From contig NC_051124.1 of NCBI RefSeq assembly GCF_014839805.1, positions 7,564,001 through 7,628,000 on the forward strand: 64,000 bases of DNA. The letters are read 5' to 3'. Both the position numbers and the translations under genes were made by a program. The notes beneath the pieces were generated by a model that was not told the origin of the DNA, made no database searches, and saw nothing but the letters and a program-made list of their open reading frames with translations. This DNA is from Manduca sexta. Its lineage: Eukaryota; Arthropoda; Insecta; Lepidoptera; Sphingidae. Of this stretch, positions 46,477 to 58,845 are shown one piece after another. Within the stretch, counting starts at the first letter, position 1, and every line of letters starts with the position of its first letter.

Positions 46477-47180
46477 ATTAGTTTATCTCCGGCAAAAAAT
46501 CCGTTCAAGCAGACAGACCCGTGAGAAAAGCTTCGTATAACTGTCATCATGCGTCATAAGATGTTTTGCGGTTACCACGTTTGTTCTAAAACTGACTCAT
46601 CATTGATTAGTTGAGTGAAATCTTGTGGAATGTCGGTGACAATTGTGCAACACGGATGTTGCCAAAGGGACTAAAATGTGATAAATCTTTAGATTAATTA
46701 GTTGAATGTCAATCAATAGGCAAAGTTTCAATAGTACAACTCTCTAACAGAATTAAGCAATGTTATGACCTTATGTGAGCAGTATAGTGCAACTCCAATA
46801 TGGATAAATTGATGTTCGATAAGGGATTTGATGAGAAGGAGAATTATACTTTCTTGTCTTTCTAGTTGTTCACTGACTAAATCCAGAACCTAGGACCTCG
46901 GTATAAGACACTAAAATAGGTTTTAACCTTATGTGTGGTCACGCAGAAACCATGGACCGATATATACTGTACGCTCCTACCTACGAAATAAAATAATGAT
47001 TTTTATTCTCTTGGCAATAATACATCGTATATTAACAGTTTAATCCGTCCATACTTATTAATATTTTATGAAAATCGTTAGTTGGTCCATTAATTTTTGC
47101 GGCAATTTGGCATAACTCCAAATATGAGAGCTTTCAATGACAATTGCAACATACTAAACATTTTGACTTCAAACACCACA
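46477..47180. other. Unique AT-rich intergenic DNA
   Basis: Nothing recognised between the SINE and the second tRNA gene. Confidence 0.4.
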
Positions 47181-47252
47181 TCCGATATGGTCTAGTGGCT
47201 AGGATACCTGGCTCTCACCCAGGAGGCTCGGGTTCGATTCCCGGTATCGGAA
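47181..47252 (+). tRNA. tRNA-Glu (CTC)
   Basis: A complete 72-nt cloverleaf with acceptor TCCGATA/TATCGGA, D arm GTCT...GGAT with TAGTGGC (A box), anticodon loop CTCTCAC (CTC), and T arm GGTTCGATTCC (B box). The discriminator base is A. It reads GAG codons. All stems pair, so it should be functional. It points away from the copy at 44889, which is on the opposite strand 2.2 kb away. A run of five T follows within ten bases. Confidence 0.96.
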
Positions 47253-47262
47253 GAAACTTTTT
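47253..47262 (+). terminator. RNA polymerase III terminator of tRNA-Glu
   Basis: GAAACTTTTT follows the tRNA; the T run at 47258..47262 is a minimal polymerase III stop. Confidence 0.75.
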
Positions 47263-47548
47263 ACTGAACTATATGTTTTTTTATAAATAATTGTTCGTTA
47301 TAAAAAGAAAAGAGGCAGTTTTAGTTTTTTTATTATTATCTCTAAAGCAGCTTGTCTATATTCGTTCAAAACACGAAATCCTGCAAATACAGAACTAATA
47401 ATCTGGCTTCTGGATATATTCCTGAAGCGCTAATACAAAAAGAATATATTCCTATAATTCTAATAGTATCCCTCCCTATACAAGTCCGATTTAATCAATA
47501 TAAATATAAGCAATACAGTTAAAACTCTTCTATAAGTCTGTTCTTCGA
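47263..47548. other. Unique AT-rich intergenic DNA
   Basis: Nothing recognised. Confidence 0.4.
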
Positions 47549-47608
47549 TGCTGGTATTCCATAATGTACTGGGTGGCGTTGCACTGCGCTCGTCACCCTT
47601 CAGGATGT
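47549..47608 (-). repeat. Interspersed repeat family F, short diverged copy
   Basis: GATGCTGGTATTCCATAATG and GTTGCACTGCGCTCGTCACC match the 3' third of family F. The preceding part is absent. Confidence 0.5.
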
Positions 47609-49044
47609 GAATTTCTATTGATGTTGGAAAGAGAAATTTAAGGTTTTGATGTTGGTAACAATTAGAAAAGACAATATTTCATGATTACCCTTTTTTTATC
47701 TTTCGGGTTAATGGAATTTTTTTACTGATATATATCTAATTAAATTTGTGCAAAAAACATAATATAACCTTTTAGTAGTAAGCCAGCGATATATTAATTC
47801 CCAATGCTCAGTAATTACGGGATCACCATTCGCTTACCCATCTATTAAAAATACTTCAACAGCAATAACAAACTTCTCCAAGCCACAGTCCTTCACAACA
47901 CTCATTGCATCTCATTAATAACATTGTGACGAATCTTACACATTCATAAAGGTTGCACATCTTAATAATTATCGACAAAAACTGCCACTACGAAGTTAAT
48001 CATGCAAAATTCCACAGAACAACACAATGGTCGCTAGGAACTACTAAATTGTTATAGGATTGTTCGCAACAATGTACTATTGGTCGGCAATTAAAATACG
48101 CAGCATTAAATCAGTGATACGTATGCGTTCATGAAGAATTGTTTATTTCTTAATAACACCGTCGTAACTTATTTGTGGGAATACATTATTGGGCTTTTGT
48201 TTGTGGTTTTACTCTTGCGCATCATTAGTGATCCACAATGTCGCTTGATCTTCAGACGTCTATGTTTAATTTTATTAGTGCCTTGAAGTTTTTGTATTTA
48301 TGTTTACTACTGCTCGCTGGCATTAAGTAGTGCTAAATTTGAAGTGCCTTCCAATTTTCCATGGCATTCGAGATTTAGCTACGTGGTATATGTAGGATCT
48401 AAACCTGTCACTTTTTAAACTCTGACTCTTTTTTGCAAAATTTACTCAGATTTTTTTTACTCAAAATACATTCACCAAAAAATTTTATAGTATACTTAGT
48501 TTAGTTCCGAATCGTAAGATACGTGTTTTTCTTTCTTTGCACTGCGCTTAACAAACCGTGATATTGTGAAGAAAAAAACACGCGAATATATTCTTTATTG
48601 CTAATGAAGAAACCTCAACCCCCTATCAAAGCATTGTCCAGTACATCTATAGATGCCGACGATACACCGCCGTTTGAGCTCATTGTACTTCGAACGCGTA
48701 TTTAGACCTCGGCATTCCTTTTTCAAATTCCCGGAACTATGCCTTTGTTTTAAATTTGTGCAATTGTTTTTAAAAAACATATTCGCGTTCCATTTTTGCA
48801 CGTTTTACAATTTAACGAATTTGTAATGGGTTGTAAAATATTAAAGAAAAGTAAAATATTAAAATTTGAATAGCATAACCCTTAATGTTACAATTATTTT
48901 TCTTTGTTAAAAATATTTGCTAATATAACTAGTGAAAGTATTATTGTAAAGAGTATTGTACTATTATTATTATAGTTGTAAACATACGCAATACACCCAC
49001 ATTATATTTTGTTTCTAAAATTGCATACAATTTTACTAATTATT
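47609..49044. other. Intergenic DNA; one GC-balanced frame at 48.6 kb
   Basis: No gene was recognised. The minus-strand frame 48801..48601 (66 codons, ATG start) has many Arg/Lys and Cys residues and a balanced composition, but no zinc-finger spacing and no context. It is noted as unexplained. Confidence 0.35.
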
Positions 49045-49165
49045 TGAACAATGGACGTAATAGTTTCTTACGCGAATGTTAGATATTTTTATTCTCGACA
49101 TTTCGAAAACTACAGTCTGCATGGTCAAGGGCGGACTAAGGCGTTGGCTGTTCAAAAGTTAATTA
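49045..49165. mobile_element. MITE family E, partial copy
   Basis: TTACGCGAATGTTAGATATTT is the outer end as in copy 1 (reverse orientation). GACATTTCGAAAACTACAGTC and CATGGTCAAGGGCGGACTAAG correspond to its centre. The other terminus is not found. Confidence 0.55.
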
Positions 49166-49406
49166 TTATAACATGAATAATAATAATATAAGTGACGAAA
49201 TATTTGAAAACAGGCTATGAAGAAGCAATATTTTTAATTATATAATTCTATTATGAGGAATAAAACACATATTTCTTAAATTTTCTTTTTAAATGCTTTG
49301 TATACGACTCTGTCACTCCATACTTCAACTTTGATCAGTGCCTACACATTAGATGAAATATTTTGTTCATTAATATTTTTGTTCTTTTATATTGCTTTGA
49401 ATGAAT
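49166..49406. other. Unique AT-rich intergenic DNA
   Basis: Nothing recognised. Confidence 0.4.
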
Positions 49407-49582
49407 AGATGCCGTTCGCCTCATGGTAAGTGATATGACCGCCCATAAACAGTAGAAACGCCATCCAATACTTTAAATTACAAAGTATTGTTTGTTATTC
49501 CACTGCGCTCGCCATCCTGAGACATGAGTTGTTAAACGTTATTATGTCCAGTAATTACACTGGCTTCAATGTCCTTCAAATC
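49407..49582 (-). repeat. Interspersed repeat family F, copy 3
   Basis: GTTCGCCTCATGGTAAGTG, CCCATAAACAGTAGAAACGCC, TATTCCACTGCGCTCGCCATC and TTATGTCCAGTAATTACACTGG match 45606..45800 block for block. Confidence 0.75.
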
Positions 49583-51545
49583 TGTACACAACAATGACTA
49601 CACACTGCTGCTTGGCGGCAGAATAAGACATTACGGTGGTGCCCACCCAGACAAATTCTCACATGTGAGAGACCACGAGTAAAAATAAATAACTCAAAAA
49701 ATCTTTAAGACTAATACGAAAAACTTTCCTAATACTTATTCTGAAGCATTCTCTATAATTAAGTAGAAATGCAACAACTGTGAAGATGCGATCTCTGTAA
49801 AATATAAATACTTTTTCATCTTTTTGTTAAATAATAAAACGTCAATAAACATGGTCAGAAGGTATTTCAAAAGGTACAAATGAGTACAAAGCTCAGTCAT
49901 AAATTAAGGCTCATTTGATCAGGGAAAATAAAAAAATAAAATCTCATGATCATCCACATCTGAATAAAATTATTATGAACTTATTGTTCGGCGCGTGCGC
50001 ATCTCAGACGTTTCAACGAGAAATTTTATGTTTATCATTCTATTTGACATTTTTAAACAATGACATATCTTTCTCCCTTTTCCACAGATAATCATCGCGT
50101 ATCAAAGAGAAGGACGGAACGTGATTGTTGGCCTGTCTTCGAAATTTTCAAAGAATCCCAAATATTAGCTGAATCACTGTAACGTAATTGCGATTGTTTA
50201 CCTTTTATAACTTAAGTTGTATTAATTAATCAAGACCAATAACACGCTTTAAACCTTATGGTAGAATGCAGTGAGTATTAATCCTAATGACAAGCTTAAA
50301 AACTCGATAGAGATATACAATTTTATATTTTTGTAATTTAAAAAGGACGTGTACATAAATACCTGCATGGTTTATTGTTACCACTCTGGCGCTTACCGAT
50401 TTCGGGATAAAACTGACTACAGATCGTATAAATTATAAATAATCATTTCTGTCATTGTTTTTAAAAATAATCACCTTGACAATTCTGGCACATTTTTCAT
50501 TTCCAACCTACGAAACTACCAAAGAAATTCGATTGATAATAGTGTCTGACAATAAAAAAGTAGCCCTAAATTTAAAAAACGAAACACTAATGTAATAAGT
50601 TCTACTTCAACTTCTAATAAGTTAGAATGATAATTAAATATACCATGAAAACTATTAATGGCGGCTACCCGTGAGAAAACGTAAATAACAACAAAAAAAC
50701 AATTTGTCATCACAATATGTTACCACTTTTAACTCATTAATTACCCACATCATTAAAACAAAGATATTGAGATTTTAATTCGTTAGCCAAATTACAATAT
50801 ACAAATGAGCGAGCGAGCACAAATAACCGAACGGTTTATGTCCTACCCGTTCCCACAGGAACGGTATGCGCCCGCGCAGCACATAGAAATATGTAGAGAC
50901 GGCTTTAATGCATAAGTTTATAAAATTTGATTCATAATTTTAGAGTCGGATTTGTTACGTTATAATAATAATTGTAGAAGTTGCTTCAGGTTAGAAGATA
51001 TTCCGATAAAGTATTATTAGAGTAACCATTAATTATAAATAAAAATATTAATATTATGTACTCGTCTAAACTAATAATATAATCCTATTTATACTAAAAT
51101 AAATTATAAACATAAAAGCAAGGTGATCGGTCTAACCATAACGAGGTTACTCTTGACAATTAAAATAAACAGTAATTTTAACTCAATATAGGTAAAGTTT
51201 ACAATATTACATGTTACTATCGTGTTAAAATACAGTATCAAACACAATATCAAATATTTAATTTGTACGTATTACTTGGTACTTAAATCCAGACAGCTTT
51301 CATAAACAATTGCTATCTAACTTGATTAATTACTAAACGTAAAGTTCCATCGTGTTTAAAAAGTATAACGACTCCATTCCCACGATGTTCGTGTACAGTC
51401 AAGTATCCAAGGCTGATATACTGGGAGTTTGGTCGGGTAGCCCCTGGCGATTTCCCTCGTCCCTCGCGCCCCGCTCTTCTTTCGTCCTATTGCCTATCCT
51501 ATACTTGTGAACTTTGTATACGCCTTTGATTTTTATGTAGTGACA
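49583..51545. other. Intergenic DNA with a short GC-rich palindrome at 50.85 kb
   Basis: No gene was recognised. CCGTTCCCACAGGAACGG near 50850 is a 7-bp-arm palindrome within a GC-rich patch (50810..50885) that includes AACCGAACGGTTT-like words and could bind a dimeric factor. A GC-rich patch at 51430..51485 (GCCCCTGGCGATTTCCCTCG) is of unknown origin. Confidence 0.35.
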
Positions 51546-51700
51546 CTAGTTACCCGCCCCGGCTTTGCACGGATAGCAAAACATATATGAATTAATTATA
51601 CACATATCGTTTTCCCTTAAATTTCCTCCTCTGTGGTGGAAATCGTATGGAAATCCGTTTGGTAATTTTTGAGTTTATCTTGTTCAGACGCGGCGGCCAT
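51546..51700 (-). mobile_element. Helitron 3' part
   Basis: On the plus strand CTAGTTACCCGCCCCGGCTT is the reverse of a Helitron 3' end with CTAG and a CCGGGGCGGG hairpin. GAAATCCGTTTGGTAATTTTTG and AGTTTATCTTGTTCAGACGCG match the 972..1155 element in reverse. The 5' terminus is not clear. Confidence 0.6.
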
Positions 51701-53580
51701 GTCAGTTCATGCAAATTATAATGTTCTATGACTATTATGTTGTAGCTAAATGTAACATCATTTATTTTGATGTAGCTACAAGTATCAATAGTCTACGTTC
51801 AATGTAAGACACAATTAATAATGTCATTTAATTTATTAAATAATTACAATCAGTAGTCCAATACAACCACACAAGAATTTATTGTATGGGACACAAAGAC
51901 TTAATTTCGTACGCATTCCAGAAATATATATTTGCGGATCAGACTCACTTTGCAAAACGGGAATGAGCGTCGTGGTTGGTAAATCGAGTCATGAGAAGTT
52001 TTAAAGCGCATTAATCACTAAAAGTGACTTTGGTTAGCTCGTAATTATCGCATACCAAGAGATTTACTTAATTTAAAATTAATACATTTAATTTCGCCCT
52101 TAAAATTGTGAGTATTATAAATTATTTATTTAAAATTAAGGTTTAGTTAAATAATGTTTTCGTTCATGTTTTTTGTACTATGATGTAATTAAGAAACTTA
52201 TATTTTTTTATCACTTTTATTTTTACACAGTTGAAGATCAAATATAAAATAAAATTTCTGAAATATTTATTTAGATACCTAGTATTGAATTGAATTTCGA
52301 CCGTTTTTATAATAATAAAATATACATACATATTAATTAACTTAATTCACATATTTTTAAATACAATTCCATGTGTGATGGACCTAAATAATTAAAACTG
52401 TCAATAAATTGAGAAAAGTAACGTTTCATTACACCTAGTAAAGGATTTATTTACACTGATAAAATATTTTTTATAATAATAATTTAAAAAAAGAATCGGA
52501 CGAACGACGAAGAAGAAAATATTAACTTAATTGTATTCCATAAATAACACATACATCCATACCCTTATACATACATTTTCATTACAAATGCATACCAAAA
52601 CCGGCGGGCAGGGCGGGCCCACGCATCACAGTAGCACGTGTATATAACATACATAATGTGCGTTTGTATGTCCGCCGGCTACTGGTTACGCGGCGTCCAA
52701 TCGAATTGTAGGTAACGTTTTTTTAATTCCATGTACGGCGTCTGTTTCTTTGACGCGGAGGTTGATTTGTTTGATTTCGTATGAGTATACGTAGTTGAGA
52801 TACGCGTTTTTGTCATAAAAACTTTGTTATTTTAAATTATACAGCGTTTAAAATCCAAAATTACTATATACTGATTACAAATTTTAAAATCGGTGACTAA
52901 TTAAACTTAAACATTTTTTTTGTATACTTGTTCCTGTATTTATCTAGCTTAACTAGCAATTTTAATTGATCACCACCTAATACGTAATTCTATAAGAAAA
53001 ATCTAAAATAAACGATTCTGATCGAATTTTACTTAGGTTACTGGAAGATTATTAAAGTCTTATTATCATATAATTATAATAACCTCTAAAATATACACGG
53101 AACACGCACGAAATACAACCATAAAATGAGCTTTGTCAACATAAAGTCGATAGAGTCCGTGGCCTTCCATAATCGAACGGCTTAAGACGGCTTATCTTAG
53201 CACCTAAATTAAGACGTTGACTGGGCATAAATTAACTTTTATGATGAATAATAAACTTGATCCAACTATGTTGGAATTAATGAACATCGCACCTCGGTAT
53301 GGTAGCGACAGAATGCATAATTTATTTGTTTCAGTGTTAGTTCTGAATTAGTTGTGAAGTTTATCGTCTTGTATACTTATATGGGAAGGTGATTTATTTC
53401 CGCAAATTTAACAGGATAAGTCAAATTTAAAATGTGTGGTTATTCGATATAAGGTTATGTGCAAAAAAGTTATAAATTATTTTGAGTTTCGGCAAGAAAT
53501 TAATAGCTCTATTAGTTTAATAAATATATTTAACAAAACTCTATAGTCCTCTTAAATATTATACAGTTTAGTTATTAATC
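51701..53580. other. AT-rich DNA with a GC-rich patch at 52.6-52.75 kb
   Basis: No gene was recognised. At 52595..52720, CCGGCGGGCAGGGCGGGCCC and GTCCGCCGGCTACTGG form part of an inverted repeat around AGTAGCACGTGTATATAAC, which contains a CACGTG E-box and a TATATAA word. It is a candidate regulatory element. Confidence 0.3.
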
Positions 53581-53850
53581 TGTATATTTGAGCCGCGGCA
53601 AAACCGTAAAATCCGTCAAAGACCGTCGTTAAGTCCGTCAAAAACCGTTCATTAATCGTATATAGAGCCGCAGCTACTGTGCACCAATCACAAAGCGCCC
53701 CGCCCTCGCGTAACACGGCAGCGAATTGAAACTCTTAAAAAACTGCTATACAATTTTTTATAAAGCCGCGATTGCGTGGGTGTGACTATGGCCCGCGGCG
53801 TTTTTCTTATGAGATGCAAACGTGCCTTTACCTATTGCGTATGGTTATCG
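53581..53850 (+). promoter_or_regulatory. Candidate promoter or enhancer with CCAAT, GC box and TATA
   Basis: A GC-rich stretch in AT-rich DNA contains CACCAATCACAAAGC (CCAAT box), GCGCCCCGCCCTCGCG (GC box) and TTTTATAAAGCC (TATA-like, 53759..53764). Upstream are repeated AATCCGTCAAAGACC and AGTCCGTCAAAAACC words, and two GAGCCGC motifs about 75 bp apart. No downstream coding exon can be attached within the window. Confidence 0.3.
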
Positions 53851-55505
53851 AGTGTAAAGGTTTGATATGTAAAAACGCTTTAATGTTGAAGGTTATTGAA
53901 CGTATATTTTTGAGTTATTTTTTCTTATAATTTACTGTGAAAATTTGTGGGTGAAGTTTGCTATAATTTATTGAAAATATACAGGTTTTGCATAGTATGC
54001 TTTTTATAATATATATGATATTCACAGTATTTGGGAGTTCAAAAATACTCTTCTAGAACCTAGATATCAATAAATACGGTATAAATGAATAAAGAAATAA
54101 ATATTATGATTTAATCTACAGTGCATCAAAATAAACGTGTGATAGCAATTTTACTAAACCATTTCAGATCTACGTGAAGGCTTCATTAGGTAGCAATTGT
54201 TATTCGCGCTTTTTTTATATTATATGATATATCAATAGTCAAAAATTATACCCAAACTTAGCTAATTCGTCCTTCATTCACTATTTTAACACAAACACGA
54301 AACTTGAAAGATTTTAAATGGCCTTATTGCCTAAATACACATCGCAAAAACCATTCAAGTAGACATCAGCTGTGGCGCTTGCTCGCAAACAGCTAGTTTG
54401 CCCAGCGGTCAGAATAACGCCCAAATAGCGCCGGTGTGAAATAGCCTTTACAAACAATCCACTCAATGAACAAGCCCTCAATGAAACGTGCTAAGTGTTT
54501 AGATGCGAATAAAACAAACTAAATATATTGGGACGGAAATGACAAGAGTATTATTTTAACGAAAATGGAAAAATGGTTGTTGCTTAACGAAATGAAAATC
54601 GACTGGCGCTTGCATCTACAAAACTTTATTTGTCTTAAGTATGCTTTTTTTTATTTATCGTCACACCAACGGCTTACGACAATAACAATGCATTTATCAC
54701 ACTAATTATCTTTACATAATAATTTAACACAATATCCGACAAGAGAATTTGTAATAGATTACTATAATTTATAAGTTACAAGTTAACCTATAACATTAAC
54801 GTTTAAATGTTTTTAGTAATTATTTATTATATTAAATTATAATCGTCGTTGAACGTAAAAATTATCGTTTGTAAAAGTTTAAATTGCGCAGAAAGATGAC
54901 ATCATCGTTCTTAAAGTTATCAGATTAAGTCACAAAAGCACATTTATCACTATTTTCCAAAGAATCAATAAATCTTATCTTATCAGACGTTTATGCTTTA
55001 CAAAAGTCCCCACAATGATATCATTTAGACGAATCGGAACTTACTGAAACACAATTTTATCGCGTCGGGAAATGGTCAAAGAAAACACTACAAATATTCA
55101 AACAAGACTTGTCAACCTCACCCACTTGATATGTTATCAAGCAATAAAAGTACAAAAGAAATATAACAGTTCGTTGTTTGTCAATTTACCTACTACATTA
55201 TAAAAAATTCGGTAAAATAGGTATTAAAAACTTAAATAAAATCGGTATTTATTCGTAATATTACTTACAATACGCGTAAATTACATTTTCAGGGGCTATT
55301 TTCTTGTATACATATCGGAATTTTTATACGTATTCGACAAAGCATTTAAAATAAATTATTATTTATAAACTTATGAGAAATAAAAATCTGGACCTTTTAT
55401 AAGTCGGCAGCTTTGTGTTGAGCTAAATTTATTCAAGTCTAAAGCTTGATTAATGTCTAATACCAAATACAATAATACCGCATTAGCTAATAGAAATATA
55501 TCAGA
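53851..55505. other. Intergenic DNA; possible MITE edge near 54.4 kb
   Basis: GCTGTGGCGCTTGCTCGC through GCCGGTGTGAAATAGCC (54369..54446) resembles the inverted-repeat element at 29655, but with poorer symmetry. The rest is AT-rich and featureless. Confidence 0.35.
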
Positions 55506-55742
55506 CTAGCTTTTGCTCGCGACATCGCCCATGTGAAGGCGTTTTCCGGGATAATTTTTTCCGACTTACTTCATATGTATCGTTATATTATGACCAAATT
55601 ACACTAAATCATTGTAAATTCTAGCATATGTGTTATTCTGGTGTATAACCAATATGACTGTAAAGTTTCATCTAAATCCGATCAGTATTTTTTTCGTGAA
55701 AGAAGAACAAACATACATCTATACATTTATAATATTAATAGA
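55506..55742 (-). mobile_element. Non-autonomous Helitron (Lep1-like), 237 bp
   Basis: On the minus strand it begins TCTATTAATATTATAAATG and ends GTCGCGAGCAAAAGCTAG|T. TTCATCTAAATCCGATCAG and the GGTGTATAACCAATATG segment correspond in order to the element at 33781. The base before the start is T instead of A, which may be a later change. Confidence 0.75.
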
Positions 55743-58460
55743 ATTACGTCAAATAGAAATATATCATATGACGTCACACTAACAAAAACTTTCGTAATTT
55801 AGGCGACGGAATAAAAACTCGTTTTAGAACCAATTGCCCCCATTTAGTATTACGAGCTAATAAAAATATAAAACATATGCAAACAAATGGCTTTATATTG
55901 CGCAGTTATGTCGTATCTAGTTCAATTTTGTTCATTTTGATATGTTTGTTTTTTTAAGTAAAGGGAAACGCGCGTGAGATTCTGACATATTGATGTCAAA
56001 TAATATGTTACGGATTTATAAAATTAGTATTACCTAAATTATGTAAGATATTTTTATATCGTTACTTTAGAAATCAAATTGTCAAATACCTATTTTCTTT
56101 TAAAGACTATTTTCCGTGGATTTTCAGTTGGACACGAAGACTTGTCTTTAAAGAATTTATGCCCAGTACGATGCAATTGTGATGAACCATAGGTTCTTCT
56201 CTTAATCAAGGATACAAGCATTTGCTTATTCTTTGGATTCAATCGCTTATTCTATCTAATCGTGTACCTTGTAGGAGTCAACCCATTGATGCCTGCAGTT
56301 CCAATAATCCCCTCTTAGGTAGTACTCAACAATATAAAGAATTCTGGAGCTGAATTTTATCTTCCTAGAGCTATCGGTTTAGAAAAAGGTATGTTTGTTG
56401 ACCAATGCTAAGAACTTTATTTAGATATTCCCAAAGAAAACAAAGTATCCTCAAGATTATTTGTTAATATTTAACACATCCGAAGGAATTCGTTTATCTA
56501 TCGTAGCACCAGGTTACCAACAGATAAGCTCGGTCGAAACTCGACCAACCTTTGTGTTATTATCTCGTTCAAACAATGGTTTCCTGTCCTGTTGCGTATG
56601 CTTTGTTGCTCACAAATTATGTGTTAAGTGTTATGTATAAATATGGTTATAATATTAGTGGTTGAAAGTGGATTTTTTGGCTTATTGGCAGTCTGTTTTG
56701 GCCCTGAATACGTTGCTGAGTTAGTTGTAAATTTCATTCGTTAAAAAATATTTTTATTTTTTTCTTGTTGACTCCTGTTCTAGAAACTAAGAAACGTCGA
56801 GAAGATTAATTACTTTCCTAATGGAAAGGAAGGTACATAAAGTTTTTAGCATTCATAGCTATTTTGGGCATTATACTGATCAATGGCGAATTGTCCTTAA
56901 AACCCGATTCCTACCGGCTTCCCTTTTAGATTAATACCGTTTGTCTTAGTTTTAGTTTTCTGTTAAATATACTACATTTTTGCCTTGGGTTACCTTTTGA
57001 AAAATTTCACCATTCGCCACTGATACTGATGATAGTAGAATCAAACTTTTTCGTATCGATTTTTCGACAGATTAACCCAAATACTGGATTTCATATTTCT
57101 TGTACTAAATCGTATAACGTTTACACAATAAATATCGAAACGCAACAATCAATTCTACCTCCTTACGTATATACATTATAAATGAAGGCAAAGAAAGCTC
57201 CGCGGCGCGGCATGACAAAGCCCTGTCAATAAATATCATTGTCTTATATTCCTCACATGATACGTGTTTACAGACGAAGGAATGCAACTTTAAATGACTT
57301 GTTCATAATATTAAATATTGGTAAAATCGGATAACTAGGAATGAAATTTGTATAGGAATTATTACCAAAAAATATGAATATTTTTATAATTTAGTAATAA
57401 TTCCTTAACCTAACTGTAATCAAAATATCCTTTTTTGTGAAGAATGGGCAATCAAATAGTTATTTATGTAGATTACAGTTATGTTGGTTTATCTGGAAAT
57501 CAATTTCTTCTTTTTAGTTTATGTGACTTCCCCCTCGTCGTCGTATTTTACTTATATTTACAAATTTTGTTTCTGGCCATTTATAAATTGTATCTTTGTA
57601 ATGGGAATAGTATCTAAGGAAGGACCCGAAATCTAAACTTGCGGATCTTATACGATTACTAGCGAAAAAAATCGTTGATATGTACATAATATTATAAACT
57701 AAACATTTAAATACTAGACTAGTCTTAAGATCTTATACGATTGATTGGTACCATAAAAACACCGATGATGACTGAAAAAAAACAAATTAATTACGAAAAA
57801 TATATATCGTATATCACACAACCACGAAAGGACAAAAGTTAATTTATAAATACTATAATTACGCGAACGTGTCTAAAATTATTATGCAAATGACGCGTCG
57901 TTCATCACAAAGGTTCTTCGGCGAGTTGAAAGCTCAGACATCCCGCCGAGTCCACGCCGTTCCGAAAACCATTTGGAACCTTCGACTGCCTTTTGATTTT
58001 GTGCATTAGACTATCAAAGAAATATGATGTTATTGGATATTTTGGGATTGGTTTTCTCTGAATTCTATTTATATAAAGGTAAAGATTTTTTGTTTGGACG
58101 TACAAAAGTACGTTCTATCCGATTTTCTTTCAGTAATAGAAAATTAAATATATAATTATGTCGTTGGATGCTGTAGACTATTTTGATCCCTACAAAAGAC
58201 TTTAACGCGACGGAAAAGTGCAAAGCTCGTATCGTGTAAAATTCATTAACAATCCAAAAATATCAACATTTTAAAGACAATGGGTTGGGTTCCAATTTTA
58301 ATAACTAATATATTCTGAATGCGAAATAGGAACTATAAATTATCACGTAATTACATAACATTTAAAAATCACACCGATTCTAAAATATATTCGGCAAAAG
58401 AGGTGAAGGTTATTTACGTATAATTTAATTTGAATGTATTTCATGTCATCGGCTAAATAT
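55743..58460. other. Unique AT-rich intergenic DNA
   Basis: About 2.7 kb without a recognised gene or repeat. Minus-strand frames at 57105..57287 and 57905..58105 show no motif. Confidence 0.4.
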
Positions 58461-58560
58461 GCGAGGCGAGATTGGAGCGGACGACACGCGCGCGCTACCG
58501 GCTTACGCGATAGACCGACAGCTAGATAGTATCTCGCATTCAACATCTCCGATATTGAGA
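58461..58560. promoter_or_regulatory. GC-rich patch sharing a motif with 61.55 kb
   Basis: CACGCGCGCGCTACCGGCTT followed by ACGCG occurs in an otherwise AT-rich area. GCTACCGGCTTACGCG (58494..58509) matches 15 of 16 bases of the sequence at 61552..61567. CG-rich flanks make it a candidate regulatory element; the binding factor is unknown. Confidence 0.3.
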
Positions 58561-58715
58561 CGTAATAAATGATTTCATCGTTGCGGTTTTAAATCTTTAT
58601 GTTTTTTTTTTTATATTTCTAACTGAGATTAGGTGTGTAGACTATTGTATAATAAATAATCGGGTATAGTGATCTGTACAGCGGCGGGAAAAATGTACGT
58701 ATTTAAAAAATATAA

Positions 58716-58845
58716 AAACCTTATCGCTCGATTTTAAATTCCATCAAAATTGCGTAGGTATTTATAAATATATTCTATATAAACCCTATCGTTCGATTTT
58801 AGATTCCATCTGGTCAATATTTATAAATTTTTATATTAAAGTATA
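58716..58845. repeat. Tandem duplication, ~65-bp unit
   Basis: CTTATCGCTCGATTTTAAATTCCATC-like sequence at 58720 recurs as CCTATCGTTCGATTTTAGATT near 58785. Both are followed by a TATTTATAAAT segment. Two copies. Confidence 0.7.
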
